DNA of 29,202 nt from CAMQVM01 sp044433365. GTDB taxonomy: Bacteria > Bacteroidota > Bacteroidia > Bacteroidales > Rikenellaceae. This document shows, piece by piece, positions 14,022-21,132 of this stretch. A program made the translations under genes and the position numbers. Positions within the stretch are counted from its first letter, which is position 1, and every line of letters begins with the position of its first letter. The notes beneath the pieces are model-generated. The model searched no databases and was not told where the DNA came from. It worked only from the letters and a program-made list of their open reading frames with translations. The stretch spans positions 1 to 29,202 of the forward strand of contig JAWXTR010000027.1 in assembly GCA_044433365.1 (NCBI GenBank), written 5' to 3'.

Positions 14022-15476
14022 CTAAATACCGATTGCAATACCTACTTTTAAAGAAAAACTAAAGGTGTCGTTGTTTTTATAATTTGTAGGGTTATTATTG
14101 TTGTCGACCAAAATATTTAAGGCTGGAAGTGCAAAAAGACGGCTATTCCCGACAAATTTACAACTCAATCCAAGACCAATATGCGATGTAACTAATGCCC
14201 CGCAATTTTCCTGTTTATATTTATATGTTGATGTTATTTTCCCAATTACAGACTCCGTAATTTCGGTATTATTTGCAATTATGCACTCTGCAAGCACACC
14301 TACAGAGCCATAAAGCGATAAATTTTTACCTTTTTTAAAGTCATAGTTTAATGTAAGAGGTATTCCTAAGTAGTTTAGTTTTTGGTCTAAAATATAATTA
14401 CTTTTACCTATTATTTTTGCACTTGAAGATAGGTGTGTGTAGTTAATTCCGCTTCCTAAAGAGAATCTATCGTTTATCTCATAGTTTAAATCTACAGCAA
14501 AGGTTATAGGAAATTTATGTGTATAGTTGTAAAAATTTGAGGGTGGAATATATTGCACTAAGTCGTTACCTCCACCTTTAGTTGTGGTATTAGTTGTGCT
14601 ATTTAACCCCGCTTTCGAGATTAATCCAGCAGCATCTACATCTGTAGAGTCGCTATCTTGTGGCGGAGCAACATAATCTTCTAAGGCATCTATTCTCTCC
14701 TCCAAATCCTTTGGCAATAAATTAGTGGCCTTACTAATTAGAGTTGTGGCAGCTCCAAATTTTAATCGTTTTTTACCATTACTCTTTCCACTCGAACCAT
14801 TATGGGCAAGCAGTGTGGCATTGTGGGCAATAATTGCTAAATCTCTCTCTTTTTGAGATAAGTTCTCATCTTTGGTTTTATCCTCTGCGACTTCGTTTTT
14901 ATCGCTATCCGAATCTTTAAGCCTGTTAACAACCATCTCAACAAGCTCTTTTTCCTCTATCTTATCAAATTCAGCATCTGTAACTACCTCATCTTTAATA
15001 TTTTCTACACCATCAACACTATCAACATCCTTTATATAGTTATCAACAATCAATATTTTATCCTCTTTTTCTAGGATTACTAAAACATTCTCTTTCTCAC
15101 TACCCCCCTCCTCATTGATTTCGATTTTAGTGCTATCACGATCGGTCTGTGTGAGTGTTATAGGTGTTGTGATATTTTTTATTTCACTCTTCAAGCCTCT
15201 CTCTACTCTAAAAATTACTGCTATAACAAGCAGAGCAGCAACCGCTATTAATGAGGCTAAAATTGCTCTTTTCTTGGTTGTTTGTACTGTTTTTTTAGCT
15301 GCTAAAGAAGAGTTTAAATCACTTTTATTCATATTTTCAAACATTGTAGCCTTCGCCACGTCGCTTTCAAAATTTTCACCAAAAAGCTCACCCCACACTG
15401 GAGCGTTCGGTGCATCTACAGCATCGAATTTACTCTTTAGGAGCTTATCAAACTTATTATTTTTGTTTATATTCAT
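14022..15476 (-). CDS. Dual-membrane-spanning anti-sigma-like protein (cytoplasmic N-terminus, one TM helix, periplasmic linker, C-terminal beta-barrel)
   Basis: A 484-residue protein without an N-terminal signal peptide. Residues 1-68 are cytoplasmic, with an FDKLLKSKFDAVDAPNAPVW segment resembling the sigma-binding region of Bacteroidota anti-sigma proteins. One membrane helix spans about 71-89 (ILASLIAVAALLVIAVIF). Residues 91-330 are low-complexity, acidic and E/K/D rich, a likely periplasm-crossing linker. Residues ~335-484 alternate as beta strands in an eight-strand-like PorT/OmpA-type barrel (FAVDLNYEINDRFSLGSGIN). This order matches the Dma family known from Bacteroides thetaiotaomicron, where the protein links the outer membrane to an ECF sigma factor. 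The adjacent upstream gene is such a sigma factor, 40 bp away. The assignment is by architecture, not by residue-level homology. Confidence 0.78.
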   Translation of the reverse strand: MNINKNNKFDKLLKSKFDAVDAPNAPVWGELFGENFESDVAKATMFENMNKSDLNSSLAAKKTVQTTKKRAILASLIAVAALLVIAVIFRVERGLKSEIKNITTPITLTQTDRDSTKIEINEEGGSEKENVLVILEKEDKILIVDNYIKDVDSVDGVENIKDEVVTDAEFDKIEEKELVEMVVNRLKDSDSDKNEVAEDKTKDENLSQKERDLAIIAHNATLLAHNGSSGKSNGKKRLKFGAATTLISKATNLLPKDLEERIDALEDYVAPPQDSDSTDVDAAGLISKAGLNSTTNTTTKGGGNDLVQYIPPSNFYNYTHKFPITFAVDLNYEINDRFSLGSGINYTHLSSSAKIIGKSNYILDQKLNYLGIPLTLNYDFKKGKNLSLYGSVGVLAECIIANNTEITESVIGKITSTYKYKQENCGALVTSHIGLGLSCKFVGNSRLFALPALNILVDNNNNPTNYKNNDTFSFSLKVGIAIGI

Positions 15477-15516
15477 TTGGTGTTATTTATATGGTTATGA
15501 TATATTTTTAAGCTTT

Positions 15517-16053
15517 CTACAAAATATTTTCATCTGCTAAAAGCTGTTTTAATCTATTTTTAGCCCTCATAAGTTGTGAACGAGAGGTTTCGGTCGATAT
15601 TCTGAGCATTTTTCCAATTTCTGAATGTGAATAACCCTCTACACAATATAGCTTTAATACTGTTTGATATCCTGTAGGTAGGTTTGCCATAATGGATATA
15701 AGTTCGCCCTCTGAGATGCTCTCTAAAATTGAAAGATAGTCGCCACTATCGCTTTTTTCGAGCTGTTTTTCAGCATCAAAATCCATATTTTTATTTTTTC
15801 GAAGGTTGTCGAGGGCAAGAGTTACGAAAATTCGCCGCATCCACCCCTCAAAAGAGCCTTCACCTCTATAGTCACCAATTTTTGAAAAAATCTTTATAAA
15901 TCCATCATGTAAGATATCTTTTGCCTCCTCATGGGAATTGCTATACCTTAGCGACAACCTATACATATCGTCACTACAAAGCTCATAGAGCCTCTGCCAA
16001 GCAGCTCTATCTCCTTTTTTGCACTCAGCAATTATGTTGTCGGTTATCTTCAA
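15517..16053 (-). CDS. ECF-type RNA polymerase sigma factor
   Basis: A 178-residue sigma-70 family protein with only regions 2 and 4. Region 2 (about 10-85) has YRLSLRYSNSHEEAKDILHD and the DNA-opening segment GSFEGWMRRIFVTLALDNLR. Region 4 (about 120-172) has LPTGYQTVLKLYCVEGYSHS and the HTH helices EIGKMLRISTETSRSQLMRA. It directly precedes the Dma-like gene, its likely inhibitor. The gene has its own housekeeping-type promoter overlapping an inverted repeat, so autoregulation is possible. Target genes cannot be deduced here. Confidence 0.96.
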   Translation of the reverse strand: MKITDNIIAECKKGDRAAWQRLYELCSDDMYRLSLRYSNSHEEAKDILHDGFIKIFSKIGDYRGEGSFEGWMRRIFVTLALDNLRKNKNMDFDAEKQLEKSDSGDYLSILESISEGELISIMANLPTGYQTVLKLYCVEGYSHSEIGKMLRISTETSRSQLMRAKNRLKQLLADENIL

Positions 16054-16078
16054 TTTTGTTTTTTGTTCTATTATGTAG

Positions 16079-16109
16079 CAAAGGTAAAACAGTTTTGGGT
16101 TTTACACAA
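16079..16109 (-). promoter_or_regulatory. Promoter of the ECF sigma gene
   Basis: On the minus strand TTG (16109-16107), 20 bp, then TACCTTTG (16086-16079) match the primary Bacteroidota promoter. The ATG is at 16053, giving a leader of about 20 nt. Confidence 0.6.
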
Positions 16110-16130
16110 TTTTCTGCATAAAACCCAAAA
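16093..16130. promoter_or_regulatory. Perfect 12-bp inverted repeat around the sigma gene -33 region
   Basis: TTTTGGGTTTTA (16093-16104) is the exact reverse complement of TAAAACCCAAAA (16119-16130), with a 14-bp spacer that contains the putative -33 TTG. It may be an operator for the sigma-anti-sigma operon or a terminator of the upstream lipoprotein gene. The stem on RNA is AT-rich but has a GGG/CCC centre. Confidence 0.5.
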
Positions 16131-16153
16131 GCGCACATTATTAATTTCTAAAT

Positions 16154-16320
16154 TAAGTAGGGAAAAATAATTATTGGTGTGTTTTTAAGAGTGCTATTGG
16201 AGATGAGATTTTTTGCTATTGAATTGAGAATATAGTGGTTCTATACTGAAATTTAATAGTGAAAAATATCGCTCCAAGAGTGCTTTTAAAAATATGGCAA
16301 TAATTGTTTTACACTACTTA
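16154..16320 (+). repeat. 167-bp polarised hairpin repeat, copy C (divergent)
   Basis: This copy differs from consensus at about nine positions: 10, 28, 36, 72, 75, 93, 97, 132 and 137. Changes at 72 and 97 convert a C-G pair to T-A, and changes at 36 and 132 convert T-A to G-T. It abuts the stop codon of the minus-strand lipoprotein gene without any gap. Its polarity is opposite to the transcription of both flanking genes. Confidence 0.92.
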
Positions 16321-17184
16321 CTACTCTTGACTTTCGCCCTCTGAGTCAGTATCACCATCTGTATCGGTGTCAGTGTCTGTATCACCTTCAACATAGTATA
16401 TTGAGCTATACGAATATTTAGAGTAAATCTGCTTATCACCATTTTTCTCTGTCAACTCCTCACGTAGCATACCTAAAGTATCAAATGCGTAGCTATATTT
16501 ATACTCATCTTTGTTGCCATCTTCAGATACAATCACACCCGAAAGAAAATGACGACTCTGCTTACCAAAATGGTCTGTAACATTTAGGTAGAAAGGAGCA
16601 CCTACTATATTGTTTTGCTGAAAAGCCATAGCATTTAGATATGGAGTGTAGCTGTACATCACAACCGAACCGTCGCTCATCTCAACTTTATCATACTCAC
16701 TCGACTCAGAAGTAATTGTGTGACCCTCATACATTGTACGATAACCAGCTTCATCGTAAGCAATGTTTTCAAGCTCAACATACTCCTCACCCACTAAAGT
16801 GTGGGTTGCCATACCCTGCTCATTAAGCTTATACTTCTCAATGCGCTCGCTATCATCGCTAAGCGTAACATCTATAATAAGGTACTCTTTCTTCCCCTCA
16901 TAAGAATACTCTACCTCTTTAATATCGCCACCAGTAATTTTCATCTTCCATAGAAGTGGCGCAGAGCTACATTTTCCACCCTCTATCGGTTGCATCCCCT
17001 CTTTTTCATCATAAGTTGCAAATCCTAAAAGATACTCAATATCTTCATCTGCCTCATAGTCGTGTGTTTCGATTTTTGTTAGCACTGTATAGCTGCTAAT
17101 GTAGTCGGCATCATCATTTTTGATACATGACGAAAAAAAGGTAACCACTAGGGTTAAAATCAACAATTGTGATAATCTTCTCAT
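16321..17184 (-). CDS. Lipoprotein of unknown function with acidic TD-repeat tail
   Basis: A 287-residue exported lipoprotein: the signal sequence ends LVVTFFSSC, with C20 as lipidation site followed by IKNDDADY. The mature part consists of beta-rich repeats of the kind seen in Bacteroidota YD-repeat-like surface lipoproteins (EKYKLNEQGMATHTLVGEEY, KYSYAFDTLGMLREE), but I do not recognise a named family. The last 22 residues are a low-complexity acidic tail of alternating T-D, D-T and G-D residues encoded by short GTATCG/GTGTCA-like repeats. The stop codon directly touches repeat copy C, so insertion may have set the present C terminus. Function unknown. Confidence 0.8.
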   Translation of the reverse strand: MRRLSQLLILTLVVTFFSSCIKNDDADYISSYTVLTKIETHDYEADEDIEYLLGFATYDEKEGMQPIEGGKCSSAPLLWKMKITGGDIKEVEYSYEGKKEYLIIDVTLSDDSERIEKYKLNEQGMATHTLVGEEYVELENIAYDEAGYRTMYEGHTITSESSEYDKVEMSDGSVVMYSYTPYLNAMAFQQNNIVGAPFYLNVTDHFGKQSRHFLSGVIVSEDGNKDEYKYSYAFDTLGMLREELTEKNGDKQIYSKYSYSSIYYVEGDTDTDTDTDGDTDSEGESQE

Positions 17185-17219
17185 AAATTTTTAGTTTAAT
17201 TTAATTTTTGTTTAGTTTT

Positions 17220-17386
17220 TAAGTAGGGTAAAATAATTATTGGTGTATTTTTAATAGTGCTATTGGAGATGAGATTTTTTGCTATTGAATCGAAAATATA
17301 GTGGTTCTATATTGAGATTTAATAGTGAAAAATATCGCTCCAAGAGTGCTATTAAGAATATGGCAATAATTGTTTTACACTACTTA
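17220..17386 (+). repeat. 167-bp polarised hairpin repeat, copy D (consensus sequence)
   Basis: Identical to copy B by my reading. It lies between the divergent lipoprotein gene and the his leader. It is flanked directly by GTTTAGTTTT on both sides (17210-17219 and 17387-17396), a possible target duplication, although other copies lack such flanks. Confidence 0.93.
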
Positions 17387-17511
17387 GTTTAGTTTTTGTT
17401 TTAGAAATTTCCTTTACAATCATAAGACGATTTAAGAGGGCAAAACGTTGCATGAGAATAAAAAAATATTTAAAGAAACTGCATTAAAATGTTAAATTTT
17501 ACATTTTAGTA

Positions 17512-17540
17512 TTGTTTTTTGAAAATGTTTACTATATTTG
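17512..17540 (+). promoter_or_regulatory. Promoter of the his operon
   Basis: TTG (17512-17514), 18 bp, then TATATTTG (17533-17540). A transcript starting near 17548 would include the leader peptide at 17581 and the terminator at 17729, leaving a leader RNA of about 225 nt before hisG. Confidence 0.6.
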
Positions 17541-17580
17541 CAAAGTAAAATTATAAATTGTTAATTATTAATTAATTCAA

Positions 17581-17643
17581 ATGATAACAGCTTTTACGCA
17601 TAGAGTCCATCGTCTACATCATCATTGCAAAATGGTGGGGTAG
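17581..17643 (+). CDS. hisL: His-rich leader peptide of the his attenuator
   Basis: A 20-codon frame encodes MITAFTHRVHRLHHHCKMVG and ends in TAG at 17641-17643. Five of 20 residues are histidine, three of them consecutive (codons 13-15), all using CAT. It lies between a promoter and an intrinsic terminator upstream of hisG, the arrangement of classical his attenuators, in which ribosome stalling on His codons prevents terminator formation. As usual in this phylum, there is no clear Shine-Dalgarno sequence. The composition and location make chance unlikely. Confidence 0.85.
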   Translation: MITAFTHRVHRLHHHCKMVG

Positions 17644-17737
17644 CTTTTTATGTGAATAAAGGTTTGGTTTTTGTAAATTAGTTTTACAGCAATTAGATAG
17701 ATAAATTATTAAATACAATATCACATTTAGGCTTACC
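17637..17737 (+). promoter_or_regulatory. Candidate antiterminator pairing in the his leader
   Basis: GGTAGC plus flanking bases (about 17639-17646), straddling the leader stop codon, can pair with AGGCTTACC (17729-17737), the 5' half of the terminator stem, with one bulged T. A ribosome finishing at the TAG would cover the first segment, leaving the terminator to form. A ribosome stalled at His codons 13-15 would leave it free. The pairing is short (about 8 bp) and inferred by eye. Confidence 0.45.
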
Positions 17738-17760
17738 GATAGTTGCGGTAAGCCTTTTTA
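17729..17760 (+). terminator. Intrinsic terminator (attenuator) upstream of hisG
   Basis: AGGCTTACCG (17729-17738), loop ATAGTTG, CGGTAAGCCT (17746-17755) form a perfect 10-bp stem followed by TTTTTAATTTTTT. It ends only about 15 bp before the hisG ATG and after the leader peptide, so its role is conditional termination. Confidence 0.88.
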
Positions 17761-17772
17761 ATTTTTTAAATT

Positions 17773-18624
17773 ATGATACGAGTAGCATTACAGGCAAAAG
17801 GGCGACTAAATGAGGATAGCCTACGCCTATTTTCCGAGGCAGGAATCCGTTTTGAAAATGCAAAACGCAAACTTCTTTCAAAAAGCGAAGATTTCCCTAT
17901 TGAGGTTCTTTATCTTCGTGACGACGATATTCCTTCGGCTGTCTCAAGCGGTGTTGCCGATATAGGGTTTGTTGGTATTAACGAAATTGAGGAGAAAGGT
18001 TTTGATGTTGAAGTAGTTCATAAACTTGGCTGGGGAAAGTGCCGAATTTCACTTGCTATTGCTAAAAGCGAAGAATATACCGATATTTCGTGGTTTAACG
18101 GAAAAAGAGTGGCTACATCTTATCCTAATATCTTAAAAAAATTCTTTAATGAAAATGGTATCGATGCGGTGATTGAAGAGATTGCTGGAAGTGTAGAGAT
18201 TGCCCCTGCTGTAGGCATGGCAGATGCTATTTTTGATATTGTAAGTAGTGGTAGTACGTTAGTTTCTAATGGACTAAAAGAGGTTCATACTGTAATGAAG
18301 TCAGAAGCGGCTCTTATTGCAACTGTGGGTCTTAGTGGTGAAAAACGTGAGCTATTAGAGCAGCTAAAATTCCGTTTTGAGTCGGTAGAGCGAAGTGAGG
18401 GTAAAAAATATATACTTTTCAACATCCCTAACGACAAAATCGACGAGGCACTAGAGATTATTCCTAGCCTTAAAAGCCCTACTCTACTCCCTCTTGCTAA
18501 TAAGAGTTGGAGTTCTATTCATGCAGTTGTGGAGGAGAGTGTATTGTGGAGTAAAATTAATCTATTAAAAGGAATTGGTGCCGAAGATATATTAGTTCTT
18601 TCATTGGAAATGATGGTTTTATAA
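17773..18624 (+). CDS. hisG: ATP phosphoribosyltransferase, long form
   Basis: A 283-residue enzyme catalysing the first step of histidine synthesis, ATP + PRPP to phosphoribosyl-ATP. Starts MIRVALQAKGRLNEDSL, the HisG opening. The body has the periplasmic-binding-like fold with ADIGFVGINEIEEKG and the PRPP loop region FDIVSSGSTLVSNGL. Residues ~210-283 form the ACT-like C-terminal regulatory domain of the long, HisZ-independent form (SPTLLPLANKSWSSIHAVVE, GAEDILVL), which binds histidine for feedback inhibition. First structural gene of the operon, immediately downstream of the attenuator; 29 bp to hisD. Confidence 0.97.
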   Translation: MIRVALQAKGRLNEDSLRLFSEAGIRFENAKRKLLSKSEDFPIEVLYLRDDDIPSAVSSGVADIGFVGINEIEEKGFDVEVVHKLGWGKCRISLAIAKSEEYTDISWFNGKRVATSYPNILKKFFNENGIDAVIEEIAGSVEIAPAVGMADAIFDIVSSGSTLVSNGLKEVHTVMKSEAALIATVGLSGEKRELLEQLKFRFESVERSEGKKYILFNIPNDKIDEALEIIPSLKSPTLLPLANKSWSSIHAVVEESVLWSKINLLKGIGAEDILVLSLEMMVL

Positions 18625-18653
18625 GTGATTTTTATTCTTGAGAAAATTTAGCT

Positions 18654-19937
18654 ATGATAAAAATTATAGATTGCCGCAACTCTGATGCAACCCCCTATCT
18701 TGAACGCCCTTTCTCGAAAGGGAGCGACGTAGGGCGAGTGGTCGAAGAGATTGTAGCAAAAGTTAAAGAGGGTGGCGACAAGGCTCTTTCGGAGCTTAGT
18801 CGTACAATAGAAAAGGTAGATTTAGGCGAGAATTTTTTGGTTAGCGAAGCGGAATTTACCGCTGCTACTGCCAAAATCTCTGCTGAGCTAAAAGATGCTA
18901 TAGAGGTTGCAATAACCAATATCGAAAGGTTTCATGCAGCACAAAAACACCATGAAGTGGTGGTAGATAGTGGCGATGGAGTGGTTTGTGTGCAGCGAAG
19001 TAGAGCTATTTCACGTGTGGGATTATATATACCTGGTGGTACAGCTCCTCTATTTTCAACAGTTTTAATGTTGGCACTTCCCTCTAAGATTGCAGGATGC
19101 AAAGAGGTGATACTTTGCACTCCGCCAGCAAAAGATGGCTCAGTAGCAGCCGAAATTCTCTACTGCGCAAAGGCGTGTGGTGTTGATAAGGTGTATAAGA
19201 TTGGTGGTGCTGCTGCAATTGCTGCTATGGCGTATGGTACAGAGACAATAAAACCATGTTTTAAGATTTTTGGTCCGGGAAATCGCTATGTTACCGCTGC
19301 AAAGCAGCTAGTTGCCTCATCACAATGCTCTATTGATATGCCTGCTGGACCATCAGAGGTTATGGTGGTTTGCGACGAAACAGCCAACAGCCGCTTTGTA
19401 GCTGCTGATCTGCTTTCACAAGCCGAGCATGGCACAGATAGTCAAGCTATTGCGGTAGTCTTGTCGAAGGAGATGGCTCAAAAGGTAAAAACTGATACTG
19501 AGGCGATGGTTGGCGAGCTTTCTCGTGCTGATTTTGCCTCGCTTTCGCTTTCGAATAGCTCAATTTTAATTGTAAAAGATAAAGAGCAGATGTTGAAGGT
19601 GATAAATGAGTATGCCCCAGAACATCTGATAATTTCGACCAAAGATGCCGAAACTTTTGCACTAGAGGTTGACAATGCAGGAAGTATTTTTATTGGAAAC
19701 TACACCCCTGAGAGTGCTGGCGACTACTGTTCGGGTACAAACCACACACTTCCAACATCGGGTTGGGCAAAATCTATGAGCGGTGTAAATTTAGATAGCT
19801 TCTGCAAAAAAATAACCTATCAATCAATCTCGAAAGAGGGCATACAACGACTTGCACCATCAATTATTGCAATGGCAAATGCCGAAGGACTTACTGCTCA
19901 TGCTTTAGCAGCAGAGGTAAGAAGAGAACAATTGTAA
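18654..19937 (+). CDS. hisD: Histidinol dehydrogenase
   Basis: A 427-residue zinc enzyme that oxidises histidinol to histidine in two NAD-dependent steps. Conserved segments in order: VGLYIPGGTAPLFSTVLML, GGAAAIAAMAYGTE, FGPGNRYVTAAKQ, DMPAGPSEVMVV, LLSQAEHGTDSQA (Gln and His Zn ligands), YAPEHL, SAGDYCSGTNHTLPT (Asp ligand) and ALAAEVR, preceded by the C-terminal His ligand in TAHAL. Length is standard. The stop TAA lies inside an AT-rich mini-array that continues to the hisC start, 24 bp away. Confidence 0.98.
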   Translation: MIKIIDCRNSDATPYLERPFSKGSDVGRVVEEIVAKVKEGGDKALSELSRTIEKVDLGENFLVSEAEFTAATAKISAELKDAIEVAITNIERFHAAQKHHEVVVDSGDGVVCVQRSRAISRVGLYIPGGTAPLFSTVLMLALPSKIAGCKEVILCTPPAKDGSVAAEILYCAKACGVDKVYKIGGAAAIAAMAYGTETIKPCFKIFGPGNRYVTAAKQLVASSQCSIDMPAGPSEVMVVCDETANSRFVAADLLSQAEHGTDSQAIAVVLSKEMAQKVKTDTEAMVGELSRADFASLSLSNSSILIVKDKEQMLKVINEYAPEHLIISTKDAETFALEVDNAGSIFIGNYTPESAGDYCSGTNHTLPTSGWAKSMSGVNLDSFCKKITYQSISKEGIQRLAPSIIAMANAEGLTAHALAAEVRREQL

Positions 19938-19961
19938 ATTGTAAATTATAAATTACAAATT
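19931..19961. repeat. AT-rich mini-array between hisD and hisC
   Basis: Tandem degenerate units of TAAATTGTAAATTATAAATT type fill the entire junction from the hisD stop to the hisC ATG. Related arrays occur at 10112-10150, 20985-21041, 22261-22300 and 25951-25973. Confidence 0.6.
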
Positions 19962-20996
19962 ATGAATTTAAATAAGATATTACGACCAAATATAGCATCC
20001 CTAGCCCCCTACTCAACAGCACGTGATGAGTATGAGGGAGGTGAGATAGCCACTTTTTTGGATGCAAACGAATCGCCCTACGATACAGGGCTAAATCGCT
20101 ACCCCGACCCACACTTAAAGGCTGTTAGATGGCAGCTTGCGAAGATTAAGGGCGTGAAAAGCGACCAGATTTTTGTAGGAAATGGGAGCGACGAGGCTAT
20201 AGACCTAGTTTTTCGTTTATTTTGCACACCTGCTAAGGATAATGTGGTGATAATCTCGCCTAGCTACGGCATGTATAAAGTGGCTGCTGAGATTAATGAT
20301 ATTGAGGTGAGAGAGGTGGTACTTAACGAAGATTTTTCGCTCGATGCAGATGCACTTTTAAACACTACCGACCAAAATACAAAGGCTATTTTTATCTGCT
20401 CTCCAAATAATCCCACTGCAAATCTGCTTGATAGAGCAGAGGTTGAACGACTATTAAAGGAGTTTCATGGTGTTGTTGTAGTAGATGAAGCATATATAGA
20501 TTTTGCTCAAAACTACCGCTCTTTTAGCGAAGATTTAGCTCTTTTCGACAACCTAATTGTGCTTCAAACCCTTTCGAAAGCGTGGGGATTGGCAGGAGTG
20601 CGTTTTGGGATGGCTTTCGCCTCAAAAGAGATTGTTGCGGTGATGAATAAGGTAAAATATCCTTACAATATCAATATTTTAACTCAGCGTTTGGTGTTAG
20701 AGAAGCTAACAGAGTATCAGAGGGTTAAAGATGAGTGTAAGGTTATTATTGCTGAGCGAGAAATGCTTATTTCGGAGTTTTCGAAAATCGAAAAAATCGA
20801 AAAAGTGTACCCTTCCGATGCAAATTTTATACTTATAAAGGTTGCCGATGCTAATAAACTCTACGATTATCTTGTTGATAATGGGGTGATTGTCCGCAAT
20901 CGCAATAGTGTGACACTTTGTAAGGGGTGTTTGCGTATTACGGTTGGTACTTCGGCGGAGAATCAGCAACTGGTTAATTTAATGCGTAATTCGTAA
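19962..20996 (+). CDS. hisC: Histidinol-phosphate aminotransferase
   Basis: A 344-residue fold-type I PLP enzyme converting imidazole acetol phosphate to histidinol phosphate. Recognisable: ANESPYDTGLNRYPDPHL, IFVGNGSDEAIDL, ICSPNNPTANL (Asn binding the PLP ring), VVVDEAYIDFA (Asp for the pyridine nitrogen), TLSKAWGLAGVRFG (Schiff-base Lys in SKAW) and the C-terminal LRITVGT with the carboxylate-binding Arg. The ATG follows the AT-rich array directly. The stop codon is inside the next array (AATTCGTAATTCG repeats), so the last two or three codons are repeat-derived. Confidence 0.97.
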   Translation: MNLNKILRPNIASLAPYSTARDEYEGGEIATFLDANESPYDTGLNRYPDPHLKAVRWQLAKIKGVKSDQIFVGNGSDEAIDLVFRLFCTPAKDNVVIISPSYGMYKVAAEINDIEVREVVLNEDFSLDADALLNTTDQNTKAIFICSPNNPTANLLDRAEVERLLKEFHGVVVVDEAYIDFAQNYRSFSEDLALFDNLIVLQTLSKAWGLAGVRFGMAFASKEIVAVMNKVKYPYNINILTQRLVLEKLTEYQRVKDECKVIIAEREMLISEFSKIEKIEKVYPSDANFILIKVADANKLYDYLVDNGVIVRNRNSVTLCKGCLRITVGTSAENQQLVNLMRNS

Positions 20997-21041
20997 TTCG
21001 TAATGCCTAATTCATAATGCCTAATTCATAATTCATAATTG
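20985..21041. repeat. AT-rich mini-array after hisC
   Basis: About five units of the types CGTAATT and GCCTAATTCATAAT run from inside the last hisC codons to 21041. Each unit supplies TAA stops. The remaining spacer to hisB (21042-21132) contains the AGACGTTG hairpin. Confidence 0.65.
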
Positions 21042-21083
21042 TTTTGCTTGGATAACACTTTCGTTTTAAAAGTGGAACCGTAG

Positions 21084-21104
21084 AGACGTTGGGTCTCAAC
21101 GTCT
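21084..21104. repeat. AGACGTTG hairpin between hisC and hisB
   Basis: AGACGTTG-ggtct-CAACGTCT is an 8-bp perfect stem with a 5-base loop, preceded by CCGTAG. It is the same motif as at 11857-11876. There is no T run, so it is not an obvious terminator; it may modulate hisC/hisB mRNA ends. Confidence 0.7.
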
Positions 21105-21132
21105 GTAATCAAGCAAATATTAATCATTATAT

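Noticed and set aside
15115..15540. Open frame of 141 codons on the plus strand
   Set aside because: It is antisense to the Dma-like gene, which has coherent domains; the plus-strand translation is Ser/Ala/Leu/Phe filler without a family match.
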